A stretch of DNA of 64,000 nucleotides from Aegicerativicinus sediminis (GTDB taxonomy: Bacteria; Bacteroidota; Bacteroidia; Flavobacteriales; Flavobacteriaceae): positions 862,001-926,000 of the forward strand of contig NZ_CP064295.1 in the NCBI RefSeq assembly GCF_015476115.1, given 5' to 3'. The notes under the pieces were generated by a model, which saw nothing but the letters and a program-made list of their open reading frames with translations, searched no databases and was not told the DNA's origin. Position numbers and translations under genes: made by a program. Shown here piece after piece: positions 36,318 to 45,847 of the stretch; within the stretch, counting starts at the first letter, position 1; the number at the start of each line of letters is the position of its first letter.

Positions 36318-37319
36318 ATGGAAAAAGCTTTAAAGTTTGCGGTTTTCGGATCAGGCAGTTGGGCCACTGCTATTGTTAAGATGCTAAGTGAGAATTTAGA
36401 TGAAATAGGATGGTATATGCGTAGTGTATATATTAAGGAACACCTGAAAAAACAAAAGCACAATCCAAATTACCTTAGTTCAGTTGAATTCCATACCGAG
36501 AAACTAAAGCTGAGTAACGACATTAATGTAATTGCAAAATATGCCGATGTACTAATATTTGCTATTCCATCTGCTTTTATTCATTCCGAATTAGAAAAAT
36601 TAGAAATAGATATTACAAATAAAATTGTTGTATCGGCGGTAAAAGGAATTATTCCTGAATCTGGAAAACTTGTCGGAGAACATTTTCATGATATTTATAA
36701 TGTTCCTTTTGATAATATAGCAGTAATAGCAGGACCGTGCCATGCTGAGGAAGTTGCATTGGAACGTCTGTCTTACCTAACCATTTCTTGTGCGGATCCT
36801 CAAAAAGCAGAAACAATTGCTAATGCACTATCTAGTGATTATATAAAAACTAAAACTAGCGACGATTTAATTGGAACCGAATACGCTGTTATGCTTAAAA
36901 ATATTTATGCGATTGCTGCTGGTATTGCCCACGGTTTAGGTTACGGCGACAATTTCCAAAGTGTTTTAATGAGCAATGCCATCCGGGAAATGAAACGGTT
37001 TATCAAAAAAATGCACAAACTAAAACGCAATATTAACGACTCAGCTTATCTAGGAGACTTATTGGTTACTGGCTATTCTACCTTTTCGAGAAACCGCATG
37101 TTTGGCAATATGATTGGCAAAGGGTATACGGTTAAATCGGCTATGATGGAAATGAATATGGTTGCCGAAGGCTATTACGCAACTAAAAGCGCCAAGATTC
37201 TTAATGACCATAATAAAAAGAAAACACGACTCCCAATAATCAATGCCGTATACAGCATTTTATATGAAGGAAAAGATGCTAAAAAAGTGTTCAAAAACCT
37301 AGTTGATAAGTTAGATTAA
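36318..37319 (+). CDS. gpsA: NAD(P)H-dependent glycerol-3-phosphate dehydrogenase
   Basis: It reduces dihydroxyacetone phosphate to sn-glycerol 3-phosphate for phospholipid synthesis. The protein has 333 residues from the ATG. The cofactor motif FAVFGSGSWATA lies near the start, then IAGPCHAEEVA, EYAVMLKNIYAIAAGIAHGLGYGDNF with the catalytic Lys, and the substrate-binding YSTFSRNRMFG. The ATG at 36318 is preferred to a TTG nine codons upstream because the latter lies inside the -7 box and palindrome. It is likely controlled from that palindrome. Confidence 0.95.
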   Translation: MEKALKFAVFGSGSWATAIVKMLSENLDEIGWYMRSVYIKEHLKKQKHNPNYLSSVEFHTEKLKLSNDINVIAKYADVLIFAIPSAFIHSELEKLEIDITNKIVVSAVKGIIPESGKLVGEHFHDIYNVPFDNIAVIAGPCHAEEVALERLSYLTISCADPQKAETIANALSSDYIKTKTSDDLIGTEYAVMLKNIYAIAAGIAHGLGYGDNFQSVLMSNAIREMKRFIKKMHKLKRNINDSAYLGDLLVTGYSTFSRNRMFGNMIGKGYTVKSAMMEMNMVAEGYYATKSAKILNDHNKKKTRLPIINAVYSILYEGKDAKKVFKNLVDKLD

Positions 37320-37372
37320 CAAATTGTAAATAATAAATTAATGTAAAACTCTACAATTAGGATTAAAAAATA

Positions 37373-37828
37373 TTAAAACGCCCCTTGTCCCAAATGTGTA
37401 ATGCCCCAAACGATAAGTGAAGAAATGGTAATACCAATAGCGTTGGCTAAAAAAGCTTTTTTACGTTCCATATTAAAAAGGTAGGTCGCAATAGAACCTG
37501 CATAAACCCCAGTACCGGGTAGCGGCACCATTACGAATAATGCCAACCCAACATAACCATATTTTTCCAACTTTTCGCCAGATCCTTTTTTGGCCCTACG
37601 TGCGACCCAAATAGCACTTTTTTTATACCAAAACCAACGAGTAAAAAGAATATTGATTTTATCCAAGAAGTAAAGCATTAACGGAAATACTAATATATTA
37701 GCAACCAATGCCAATACAAAAACAAGAAGGGGATTTACACCATTAAGAATTCCGTAAGGAATACCTACTTTGGCCTCACCAAATGGGGAAATACTCCATA
37801 AAAAAGTAAATATAATTTCCGTTAACAT
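37373..37828 (-). CDS. Small multidrug-export/DedA-like membrane protein (COG2426 type)
   Basis: The protein has 151 residues with four to five hydrophobic segments. The family pattern is LWSISPFGEAKVGIPYG, then LALVANILVFPLMLYFLD, LFVMVPLPGTGVYAG (the Gly/Pro motif) and AIGITISSLIVWG. It is an inner-membrane protein annotated as a small multidrug-export protein by homology, but the transport substrate is unproven. It lies between gpsA and the pheS unit, on the minus strand, with a 92-nt gap before it. Confidence 0.8.
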   Translation of the reverse strand: MLTEIIFTFLWSISPFGEAKVGIPYGILNGVNPLLVFVLALVANILVFPLMLYFLDKINILFTRWFWYKKSAIWVARRAKKGSGEKLEKYGYVGLALFVMVPLPGTGVYAGSIATYLFNMERKKAFLANAIGITISSLIVWGITHLGQGAF

Positions 37829-37920
37829 AGCAAGTTAGAACAGATAAATTTTCGGGAATTTAAAAATAGCCAATTAATAGTAACCGACTGTTTTTAAATT
37901 CCTAAAAAGGTCTTAAAATG

Positions 37921-38940
37921 TTATAAGGCTGATTTAAATTGCTCTAAAAAGCGTATGTCGTTTTCACTCAACAAACGTATATCACTAATCTGATGAAGCA
38001 ATAGAGCTATACGGTCGATTCCCATACCAAATGCAAAACCAGAATAAGTTTTGGAGTCTATCCCACAATTTTCCAACACATTAGGATCAACCATACCACA
38101 ACCCATAATTTCCAACCAGCCAGTTCCTTTGGTCATACGATAATCCGTCTCAGTTTCTAATCCCCAATACACATCCACCTCCGCGCTAGGCTCTGTAAAT
38201 GGAAAATAGGATGGTCTAAGCCTAATTTCAGATTTCCCGAACATCTCCGTCGTAAAATATTGCAAGGTTTGTTTTAGGTCTGCAAAACTTACATCTTTAT
38301 CAATATACAGACCTTCTACTTGGTGAAAAAAGCAATGAGATCTTGCAGAAATAGCTTCATTTCTATAAACCCTACCTGGGGAAATAGTCCTAATTGGGGG
38401 TTTATTGTTTTCCATATAACGAACCTGAACAGAGCTAGTGTGTGTCCTTAATAGGATATCTGGATTCGTTTGAATAAAAAAGGTGTCCTGCATGTCTCTG
38501 GCAGGATGATGCTCAGGTAAATTTAAAGCTGTAAAATTATGCCAATCATCCTCAATCTCGGGACCCTCACTAACATTGAAACCTATACGTGAAAAAATAT
38601 CAATAATTTTATTCTTTACAATTGAGATTGGATGTCTGGCTCCAATTTCAATTGGTTCTCCAGGTCTAGTTAAATCCCCATAAGACCCTTTTTCAAGATC
38701 TTTTTTCTCCCATTCGTCACGTAAAGCTTTTACCTTTTCCTCAGCAGTATTTTTGAGCCTATTTATTACTTGGCCAAATTCCTTTTTCTCCTCTTTGGCA
38801 ATATTTTTAAATTCGGCAAAATATTGATTTAATAATCCTTTTTTACCCAAATATTGAATTCTAAAATCCTCAATCTCCTCTTTAGATTGAACCGTGAATT
38901 CCTCTACCTCAGCAATTAACTCTTTTAACTTATCTATCAT
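37921..38940 (-). CDS. pheS: Phenylalanine-tRNA ligase alpha subunit
   Basis: This is the catalytic subunit of the heterotetrameric class II synthetase. The protein has 339 residues. The N-terminal helical arm (about 1-90) precedes motif 2-like [42 protein letters not shown] and motif 3 [20 protein letters not shown]. pheT is not in the window. It is 25 nt downstream of the small conserved protein at 38966 and probably transcribed with it. Confidence 0.97.
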   Translation of the reverse strand: MIDKLKELIAEVEEFTVQSKEEIEDFRIQYLGKKGLLNQYFAEFKNIAKEEKKEFGQVINRLKNTAEEKVKALRDEWEKKDLEKGSYGDLTRPGEPIEIGARHPISIVKNKIIDIFSRIGFNVSEGPEIEDDWHNFTALNLPEHHPARDMQDTFFIQTNPDILLRTHTSSVQVRYMENNKPPIRTISPGRVYRNEAISARSHCFFHQVEGLYIDKDVSFADLKQTLQYFTTEMFGKSEIRLRPSYFPFTEPSAEVDVYWGLETETDYRMTKGTGWLEIMGCGMVDPNVLENCGIDSKTYSGFAFGMGIDRIALLLHQISDIRLLSENDIRFLEQFKSAL

Positions 38941-38965
38941 AATTTTCTAAAAGGCAACATTCCCT

Positions 38966-39322
38966 TTAAGATATTAAACTGTTCTCTAAAAAATAATTTA
39001 CAATCGCTTCCTTCATCAAAACGCTTTGTTCGCCTGCTTTTAGATTAGGCAATTCTTCCAGAATTTTAAAATGTGGCCAGCCATCATCATCAAAAAAATC
39101 AAATTCATAATAGCCATAAGGCTCTAAAAGTCGGCAGATACCCACATGCATTAAATCGATTTTTTGATCTTTTTTAAACTTGTCATGAATCTTACCAACT
39201 TCTTGTACACCGATTAAATATATTATTGAATCAATATCTAACAGCTCCCCATCACAAAAACGCTGAGACAATACTTTTACCACTGTCTCCCATCGATCTT
39301 TTAAAAGTTGGTCCCTAGACAT
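38966..39322 (-). CDS. Conserved hypothetical protein of 118 residues
   Basis: This is a soluble protein with an acidic patch YYEFDFFDDDGWPHF in the middle, a helical start MSRDQLLKDRWETVVKVLSQRF and a helical end. I do not recognise the family. It is separated from pheS by 25 nt on the same strand and has a -7 box upstream. A housekeeping setting and clean coding sequence support a real gene, but no function is claimed. Confidence 0.7.
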   Translation of the reverse strand: MSRDQLLKDRWETVVKVLSQRFCDGELLDIDSIIYLIGVQEVGKIHDKFKKDQKIDLMHVGICRLLEPYGYYEFDFFDDDGWPHFKILEELPNLKAGEQSVLMKEAIVNYFLENSLIS

Positions 39323-39338
39323 ACTAATTTTTGAGTTG

Positions 39339-39346
39339 CAAAGTTA
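39339..39346 (-). promoter_or_regulatory. -7 promoter box (TAACTTTG) of the 118-residue protein/pheS unit
   Basis: On the minus strand TAACTTTG, a TAnnTTTG match, ends 16 nt before the ATG at 39322. Confidence 0.5.
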
Positions 39347-39408
39347 ACAATCCAAAGGATAACCTTAAACACAAAGAGTTAAAATCACAAATTCTTTAAT
39401 AAGGATTT

Positions 39409-39416
39409 TATATTTG
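39409..39416 (+). promoter_or_regulatory. -7 promoter box (TATATTTG) of cvpA
   Basis: TATATTTG stands 14 nt before the CvpA ATG and is divergent from the minus-strand box at 39339-39346, about 60 nt away. Confidence 0.55.
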
Positions 39417-39430
39417 TAAAAAATTACTGA

Positions 39431-39949
39431 ATGAGTATTGTTGACATTGCTATAGTTGTTTTAATAATCCTGGGATTGATAAGAGGATTTATGAGAGGAT
39501 TATTTGTGGAATTAGCTTCCTTAATTGCTCTTATCGCAGGCCTATATGGTGCCATTCATTTTAGCAATTATGTAGCCACCTTTTTAGATGAACATTTTGA
39601 ATGGGATGAGAATTACATAAATCTGGTTGCTTTTGGAATTACTTTTTTAATTATTGTTTTCCTTATAAGCCTAGCTGGAAAGGCACTGACCAAGTTAGCC
39701 GATTTTGCAGCTCTAGGTATTGTAAATAAAATTTTCGGGGGTGTTTTTGGGGCTATAAAAACCGCATTAATACTTAGTGTATTAATAATCATTTACGAAA
39801 AAATGACCGAAACCGAGGAAAATGTGTTACCGTCGTGGGCAGAGGAATCAGCTTTATACGAACCTGTCAGAGCATTTGCTCCATCTATCTTTCCTATCAT
39901 CATTGAAAAAGGAGAAGAAGTTTTAGAAGAAATTGAAGAGAACATTTAA
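39431..39949 (+). CDS. cvpA: CvpA-family membrane protein
   Basis: The protein has 172 residues with four membrane segments. MSIVDIAIVVLIILGLIRGFMRG at the start with the conserved GxxRG pattern, LIALIAGLYGA, LIIVFLISLAGKALTKLA, and GVFGAIKTALILSVLI all match CvpA. In E. coli, CvpA is needed for colicin V export and envelope resistance. Here the role is unknown. It ends facing the SulP gene across a short hairpin. Confidence 0.9.
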   Translation: MSIVDIAIVVLIILGLIRGFMRGLFVELASLIALIAGLYGAIHFSNYVATFLDEHFEWDENYINLVAFGITFLIIVFLISLAGKALTKLADFAALGIVNKIFGGVFGAIKTALILSVLIIIYEKMTETEENVLPSWAEESALYEPVRAFAPSIFPIIIEKGEEVLEEIEENI

Positions 39950-39968
39950 TGCCCCAGTAAGCGGCATT
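39948..39968. terminator. Weak hairpin between cvpA and SulP genes
   Basis: AATGCC (39948-39953) pairs with GGCATT (39963-39968) around 9 nt, with flanking A/T pairs. It overlaps the stop codons of both converging genes. It is modest in strength. Confidence 0.35.
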
Positions 39969-41836
39969 TAAACAGTATCCTTAACATTTTCCTTTACCCA
40001 AGCAAGACATTCTTTAAAAGTATTAAAAACAAACTCTTGTGAAATTAAATCGGGTATAATATCAATTCGCTCTAACATGTACCGTGGCTGTTGTGTTAAA
40101 CCTACCAACAGTACCCTGATTTTAGATTTCCTTAAATCGACCAATACATCCTCCATTGCATATAGCCCCGATTGATCTATATATTGCATTCTATCGAGCC
40201 TAATAATAACACATTTTGCAGTTTGGGGAATTTGTTTGGCCAATGCTTGAAATTCGCTTGTTGAACCAAAAAAAAGTGGCCCCTTGATATGTTTAATAAA
40301 AACCTCTTCCTTCAACTTCTCAGGAAACCCCATTTCATCTTTCCAAGCTTCCTCTCTGAGGGGTTTAACATCGGAACGAATAGCAGTAAGGTCTCCAATT
40401 TTTTTCATAAACATTAAGGAAGCTATTACAAGTCCTATACCAACGGCATAAACTAAGTCCCAAAATGTAGACAGAAACAACACCACGAGCATTACTAATA
40501 CTTCAGAACTTAATTTTAAAGGCCCCAAACTAATGTCCTTAGGTAAACTTGGTATGGCTTTCAATCCTTTATAATCCATAACTCCAATACCAACTGTTAT
40601 AAGAATACCGGCGAGTACGGCGGCTGGGATTTGTGATGCCAATTGTGGCAAACCAGGTATCATTAATATTAAAAACAGTAAAATCCCAGCAATCATTCCG
40701 GATAACCTTGTTTTTCCACCGGCATTTATATTTACAACAGTACGTATGGTAGCACCAGCACCAGGAATACCACCAAAAAGTGAGGCAATTGAATTACCAA
40801 TTCCTTGACCTATTAATTCTTTATTTGGATTGTGCTTAGTCTTTGTCATATTATCGGCAACAACACTTGTTAGCAAGGAATCAATTGCCCCTAATAATGC
40901 CAATGACAAGGCAGTAAAAACATATGGACTAATCATTCCCAATTCTAAATTCGTAAACACCTCTGCTCTGAATTTTGGCAAACCTTCAGGTATTGATTCG
41001 ATCGGCCTATACCCAAGACCTAAAAAATAGGCTCCAAAAGACACAACCACCAAAGCAACTAAAGCACTTGGTATTACGGTTGTTATTCTTTTAAAACCGT
41101 ATATGATAAAAATAGTTATAACTGTTAGTCCAAGTTCTAACCAATTGATGTTATTTAATGCCCTAGGCAACACATTGATGGTCCCTATAACACCAGATGC
41201 CCTTTTTGCAGCAAGTGTTTTAGATTCTTTTGCAATATCTTCTTCTGAAATAATTTCTGCTCTTTTTATGGTTTCCTTAAAATTCTCTAGCACAAGTATT
41301 CCCTCTCCGGCTTCCTCCTTCAAAATATTTTCAAGTATAACCTCCTCAGCATTGGGCTTAAATTGCTCTACAAATTCTTTATCCTCCTTGGGATAATATC
41401 CTACTGCGGGCAAAAATTGAGTGATAATGATTATTACACCTATAGCGGTCATAAAACCTGAAACAACAGGATAGGGGATGTATCGTATATACTTTCCTAG
41501 ACTTAAAACCCCTAAACCAATCTGCATCAGTCCGGCAAGCAAAAAAACTATTAATATAAACGGTAAAGCCTTTTCTACATCTCCATCTTGAACAGCAATA
41601 ATTCCAGATATAACCACCATACTGACAGCAGTCATGGGTGCGGTTGGCCCTGAAATTTGCGTATTGGTGCCACCAAACAGGGCAGCGAAAAAACTTATAA
41701 ATATGGCTCCATAAAGTCCTGCACTAGGGCCCAAGCCTGAAGAAACACCAAATGCGAGGGCAAGTGGCAAGGCAACAATCCCAGCGGTAATACCACCAAA
41801 GGCGTCACCTTTAATATTCGAGAATAAATTTTTCAT
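39968..41836 (-). CDS. SulP-family anion transporter with STAS domain (bicarbonate/sulfate type)
   Basis: This is an inner-membrane anion transporter of 622 residues. It opens GDAFGGITAGIVALPLALAFG, the SulP start, with TQISGPTAPMTAVSMVVIS, then VADNMTKTKHNPNKELIGQGIGNSIASLFGGIPGAGA, the family signature. The C-terminal STAS domain (about residues 510-615) has the DQSGLYAMEDV loop. A hydrophilic 80-residue insertion (about 145-230, charged and Glu-rich) interrupts the membrane region and is absent from the second SulP of this locus. In context (a beta-carbonic anhydrase three genes upstream) bicarbonate import is the likely role, but sulfate cannot be excluded. Confidence 0.9.
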   Translation of the reverse strand: MKNLFSNIKGDAFGGITAGIVALPLALAFGVSSGLGPSAGLYGAIFISFFAALFGGTNTQISGPTAPMTAVSMVVISGIIAVQDGDVEKALPFILIVFLLAGLMQIGLGVLSLGKYIRYIPYPVVSGFMTAIGVIIIITQFLPAVGYYPKEDKEFVEQFKPNAEEVILENILKEEAGEGILVLENFKETIKRAEIISEEDIAKESKTLAAKRASGVIGTINVLPRALNNINWLELGLTVITIFIIYGFKRITTVIPSALVALVVVSFGAYFLGLGYRPIESIPEGLPKFRAEVFTNLELGMISPYVFTALSLALLGAIDSLLTSVVADNMTKTKHNPNKELIGQGIGNSIASLFGGIPGAGATIRTVVNINAGGKTRLSGMIAGILLFLILMIPGLPQLASQIPAAVLAGILITVGIGVMDYKGLKAIPSLPKDISLGPLKLSSEVLVMLVVLFLSTFWDLVYAVGIGLVIASLMFMKKIGDLTAIRSDVKPLREEAWKDEMGFPEKLKEEVFIKHIKGPLFFGSTSEFQALAKQIPQTAKCVIIRLDRMQYIDQSGLYAMEDVLVDLRKSKIRVLLVGLTQQPRYMLERIDIIPDLISQEFVFNTFKECLAWVKENVKDTV

Positions 41837-41844
41837 AAAAGCAT

Positions 41845-41865
41845 ATTAGTATTAAAAGTACTAAT
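41845..41865. promoter_or_regulatory. Inverted repeat just upstream of SulP, candidate operator
   Basis: ATTAGTA (41845-41851) and TACTAAT (41859-41865) form a perfect 7-bp repeat with a 7-nt spacer, 8 nt upstream of the SulP ATG. Confidence 0.4.
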
Positions 41866-41920
41866 TTGCTTTAAATCTGATAAGCTTTTAAAAGATTAAT
41901 AAAACCCAAATTTTGGAATT

Positions 41921-42583
41921 CTAAAATGTTAGAAAGGTCATTATATTTAGTTGATCTCTACTAGAGTTTTCAAACAACTGACTCATATAACCTAGCTCAA
42001 ATCTGAGGGAAGAATTTACCTTGTATCCTAGACCAGCATAGACACGATTTCTATCAAAAACACTGGACTCCGTATTTAAAAAGATTTCGTTGTAGGCTGA
42101 GCCATAAAAATATTTTGTGACCCCTTCTTTATTATTAAATGGAACTTGTAAGCTTAAAAAATATCTGAACCTCATTCTAAAATCATCCTCCACGAACCGT
42201 TGCTCAAATCGATAGCGGTGAGTCAGCTTAACCTTCCAAAGATACTGATTGGTTGTATATTGTTGAAAAATACGGTGTTCATTTATAGATACCTTTTCAT
42301 CTGTTTCACCAATATAATTTTCAGACAATATATAACCATATCCCAACAAGATATTGTTATTGGAATCGGTTAAATTATACCCTAACCCAGTACGAATTAG
42401 AAGTTGCTCCAAATCACCGATGGCATCATAATTTCGGTATTGCACCTCATTATGTATGTTCCATTTATTATTTAGCTTTTTATTGCCAATATAAATTAAC
42501 CAATTCCCAAAATTGCTTTCTTGGCCATAGCCTAAAAAGCTACAAATCACGATTAGAACAAGAATCCCTTTGTTCAATTTCAA
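41921..42583 (-). CDS. DUF2490 family outer-membrane-like protein
   Basis: The protein has 220 residues. The signal peptide is MKLNKGILVLIVICSFLGYGQ. The mature part alternates hydrophobic and polar residues in many short strands and has the family features NWLIYIGNKKLNNKWNIHNEVQYRNY and LTHRYRFEQRF, ending in MTFLTF, as expected for a small beta-barrel. Its function is unknown. It lies between carbonic anhydrase (25 nt upstream) and SulP, so it may be co-transcribed and form an outer-membrane component of that locus. Confidence 0.82.
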   Translation of the reverse strand: MKLNKGILVLIVICSFLGYGQESNFGNWLIYIGNKKLNNKWNIHNEVQYRNYDAIGDLEQLLIRTGLGYNLTDSNNNILLGYGYILSENYIGETDEKVSINEHRIFQQYTTNQYLWKVKLTHRYRFEQRFVEDDFRMRFRYFLSLQVPFNNKEGVTKYFYGSAYNEIFLNTESSVFDRNRVYAGLGYKVNSSLRFELGYMSQLFENSSRDQLNIMTFLTF

Positions 42584-42608
42584 AATAAAGCTCTATTTAG
42601 AGTGAAAG

Positions 42609-43238
42609 TTAATCGTAAAATTCTACGGCACCACTGTTTACATCATACATTGCCCCAACAATTTCAATTTCACCATTCTCCTTCATTTCCCTTAATACTT
42701 CACTTTCTTTGAGAATTCGTTTAATGGTAAGTTCTACATTGGCCTTTGCAACTGAATCAACAAACTCTAAATTTTTGGAATTTCTTAATTCAGGATCAGC
42801 TGGTGTTTCAACTTTATTCACGGCCGGCTTAATCTTTTCTAGCATGGATGTAAGGTTTCCTAATTTTGCATCATCGCAAGCCCCTTTTACCGCTCCACAG
42901 CTAGTATGACCAAGAACTACAACTAACTTCGTACCTGCCAATTTGCAAGCAAACTCCATACTGCCAAGAATATCCACATTCACAAAATTACCAGCAATAC
43001 GCACACTAAATATATCTCCCAATCCTTGGTCAAAAACCAATTCTGCGGAGACTCTAGAATCTATACAACTTAGTATGGTTGCGAAGGGAAACTGCCCCTC
43101 GCTTGTTTCGTTTACCTGCTGTAATAAATTTCTGTTTGCCTTTAAGTTATTCTGAAAACGTTGATTGCCCTCCTTTAAAAACTGTATGGCTTTTGCAGGA
43201 GTCATTGTGGCTTGTGTTTCTTTTGTATGTGCCTTCAT
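42609..43238 (-). CDS. Beta-carbonic anhydrase
   Basis: It interconverts CO2 and bicarbonate. The protein has 209 residues without a signal peptide, so it is cytoplasmic. The zinc and catalytic residues are visible: Cys-x-Asp-x-Arg in LSCIDSRVSAELVFDQ and His-x-x-Cys in VVVLGHTSCGAVKGA, with the surrounding IFSVRIAGN. The neighbours, two SulP transporters and a UspA-like gene on the same strand, suggest that it converts imported bicarbonate or traps CO2 for anaplerotic carboxylation. The gap to the USP-like gene is 32 nt. Confidence 0.95.
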   Translation of the reverse strand: MKAHTKETQATMTPAKAIQFLKEGNQRFQNNLKANRNLLQQVNETSEGQFPFATILSCIDSRVSAELVFDQGLGDIFSVRIAGNFVNVDILGSMEFACKLAGTKLVVVLGHTSCGAVKGACDDAKLGNLTSMLEKIKPAVNKVETPADPELRNSKNLEFVDSVAKANVELTIKRILKESEVLREMKENGEIEIVGAMYDVNSGAVEFYD

Positions 43239-43270
43239 ATTTTAATATTATTATATTATTAACCTAAATC

Positions 43271-44110
43271 TTAACTAGTTAAGTAGTTAGGTTGCTTTGA
43301 TATCCATAGTGAGACGTTGAGATTATCTACCAAATTTCTCATTTCGACCACCCCAGATTTTTTTCGGGAATTTTTCTTGATCGCATTTCTTTCCAAACAC
43401 AACAAGTTAATGTTATTTAATGAAATATACTTGGAAAGATTATTCAAATAAGAATCGCTATGCTCAAACACAAATTCAACTTTCTTAAGGTCTGAATCTA
43501 TATTCAGTGAGTGATGTTCTGTCCCGTCTGAAACCACAGATGATTTAAACACTTTTAGAGGATGTTTACTTTTAGAAAACAATTGCCTTAACATAGTTTT
43601 TTCAAATCTTGTTTCATCTGTGTTGTAAATCCCAAATGAAAGATGCTCTTCAGGATTTATTTCACTTTCAGGAGTGGCGATAATAATATCTCCTTCATGT
43701 TTTTTGATGACAAATTCTGTAAGGCTATCGCCTAAAAAATGAAGTTGTTTCCTTTTTCTTTTCCCCAAGATTATAATATCTGGCTGATACGAATCAATTC
43801 GTTTTTCAACCTCGCTTTTTACATTTCCATAAGCGATAGAATAATTTATATTTTTTTGAACAGATTCTGAATAAGAAGACAAAATATTTTCAATTGACTT
43901 AGTAGTTTGACTGAAATCCCTGTTCATCGTCCTTATCACAGACAATTGATTATCGCTCTTTGCAATTTTGGTCGGCTTCTTCACATAAAACAACTCAATT
44001 TCAGCATCGAGTGTTTTGGCAAGATTTAACGTATTTTTAAAATGGTTTGAAGAAAATCTTTCTAAATCACATAGAAAGAGGATTTTATTGGTATTATTTT
44101 GAGTTTTCAT
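43271..44110 (-). CDS. UspA-like universal stress protein (two-domain)
   Basis: The protein has 279 residues. The first domain (to about 145) begins KILFLCDLERFSSNHFKNTLNLAKTLDAEIELFYV and ends PDIIILGKRKRKQLHFLGDSLTEFVIKKHEGDIIIATP, with the family's Gly-rich end in altered form. The second half is a degenerate repeat (LCLERNAIKKNSRKKSGVVEMRNL). A cytoplasmic nucleotide-binding or signalling role is likely. It sits between carbonic anhydrase and the second SulP gene. Such Usp genes often accompany anion transporters. Confidence 0.78.
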   Translation of the reverse strand: MKTQNNTNKILFLCDLERFSSNHFKNTLNLAKTLDAEIELFYVKKPTKIAKSDNQLSVIRTMNRDFSQTTKSIENILSSYSESVQKNINYSIAYGNVKSEVEKRIDSYQPDIIILGKRKRKQLHFLGDSLTEFVIKKHEGDIIIATPESEINPEEHLSFGIYNTDETRFEKTMLRQLFSKSKHPLKVFKSSVVSDGTEHHSLNIDSDLKKVEFVFEHSDSYLNNLSKYISLNNINLLCLERNAIKKNSRKKSGVVEMRNLVDNLNVSLWISKQPNYLTS

Positions 44111-44172
44111 CTTTATACTTTTTAGGTTGAATTCAATAATGTTTCATATTGATTTATAATAGCAACTAGTTT

Positions 44173-45762
44173 TTAACTTAAACTAATGCTAGATTTTGGC
44201 CGTTCATTGAAGAACTTTATGAAACTCGCTGGGTTTTCTACAACCCCTCTTTTAGAAACGAGTTTCAAATCAATGTTTCGATCTTTTGCTTTAAACAAGA
44301 AATCTTCCAAGATTTCAATAATATCATTGTCTAAATACCTTGTTTTCATCAGATTGATCTCTAAGAATGTATCTCTAGGAAGGCTGTCAAGTTCTTTTAG
44401 GATTGCTCCTTTATTGAAAAAGGTAACTTCCTCCGCAAGGGTCATTTTTATTCTGTGTTTTCCATCACTCTTATCTTCAATGTGTAAGAAGTGTGAATTT
44501 TGGTAACTTTTCAACAAGATAACAACGATACCTACCACGAGTCCTAAACTAATTCCAACAAGTAAATCAGTGAAAATAATTCCAACGACTGTAACTACAA
44601 ATGGAACAAATTGCTTCCACCCTAACTTATACATTTCCTTAAATAATTTAGGTTTAGCGAGCTTGTATCCTACAATGAATAGTATTGCCGCAAGGACCGA
44701 TAGTGGAATTTTGTTTAGTAAAGTTGGAATGAGAATTACCGAAATCAGAAGAAAAAACCCATGCACAATTGCAGATAATTTTGTTTTTCCCCCAGATTGA
44801 ATATTTGCAGAACTTCTCACAATAACCTGAGTAATAGGAAGGCCACCAATAAGACCAGAAAGTATATTTCCTGTTCCCTGTGCTAGTAATTCTCTATTGG
44901 TTGGAGTTACACGTTTTTCAGGATCCAACTTATCGGTTGCCTCAACGCAGAGCAATGTTTCAAGGCTTGCTACCAATGCAATGGTAAAGGCAGTTACCCA
45001 AATCTCCATATTGGTAATAGCGCCAAAATTCGGGAAGGTAAATTGTGCCAAAAAGGAACTCGCATCTTCTGGTGTTGGAACAGAAACCAAATGTTCTTGT
45101 TGAATACCAAAACTGGAACCTTGCGTCAATACAAAAAAGATAATCCCAACTATTACAGCTACCAGAGGGCCCTGGATTAAGGTGAATATTTTTGCTTTCT
45201 TAGTAAGCACTTTATCCCAAAGAATAAGAATAGCAAGTCCAACAACTGCAACTATAGTCGACCCAACGCTAATGTAATTTATTGAATTAATTATTTCAGA
45301 AAAGGTGTTTTCACCATCAACTTGGAAAAATGCCCAATCTCCTTCCGGATCGGCATCGTAACCAAAAAAGTGAGGTATCTGTTTCAAAATGATAATTATT
45401 CCGATACCAGTTAGCATTCCTTTTATCACTGATGATGGAAAATAATATCCAATAACTCCAGCTTTTAATACACCAAATAATAACTGGATTATACCACCTA
45501 AAACAACGGCTAATAAGAAGTTTTCATAACCTCCTAAAGCACCGATAGCTGTTAAAACAATGGCTGCAAGACCTGCCGCAGGACCACTTACTCCAATATG
45601 CGATCCACTTAACATGCCTACGACGATACCCCCAACGATACCAGCAATTAAACCTGAAAACAATGGTGCCCCAGAGGCAAGTGCAATACCTAAACAAAGG
45701 GGTAATGCGACAAAAAACACGACTATACTCGCTGGCAAGTCATTCTTAAGATACTTAAACAT
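44173..45762 (-). CDS. SulP-family anion transporter (second copy)
   Basis: The protein has 529 residues with the SulP signature LKNDLPASIVVFFVALPLCLGIAL, IGVSGPAAGLAAIVLTAI, NRELLAQGTGNILSGLIGGLPITQVIVRSSANI and a shorter, degenerate STAS-like C-terminus (about 440-529, FFNKGAILKELDSLPRDTFLEI). It lacks the hydrophilic insertion of the first copy, so the two are not recent duplicates. Bicarbonate import is likely from context. It is the first SulP of the minus-strand cluster. Confidence 0.9.
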   Translation of the reverse strand: MFKYLKNDLPASIVVFFVALPLCLGIALASGAPLFSGLIAGIVGGIVVGMLSGSHIGVSGPAAGLAAIVLTAIGALGGYENFLLAVVLGGIIQLLFGVLKAGVIGYYFPSSVIKGMLTGIGIIIILKQIPHFFGYDADPEGDWAFFQVDGENTFSEIINSINYISVGSTIVAVVGLAILILWDKVLTKKAKIFTLIQGPLVAVIVGIIFFVLTQGSSFGIQQEHLVSVPTPEDASSFLAQFTFPNFGAITNMEIWVTAFTIALVASLETLLCVEATDKLDPEKRVTPTNRELLAQGTGNILSGLIGGLPITQVIVRSSANIQSGGKTKLSAIVHGFFLLISVILIPTLLNKIPLSVLAAILFIVGYKLAKPKLFKEMYKLGWKQFVPFVVTVVGIIFTDLLVGISLGLVVGIVVILLKSYQNSHFLHIEDKSDGKHRIKMTLAEEVTFFNKGAILKELDSLPRDTFLEINLMKTRYLDNDIIEILEDFLFKAKDRNIDLKLVSKRGVVENPASFIKFFNERPKSSISLS

Positions 45763-45847
45763 ATAATACGTTGATTAGGGTTACAGATAGTTACTATAAC
45801 CATTAATATTGTTGGAGCTAATATTACTTAGCCTAATTTAAAATCGG

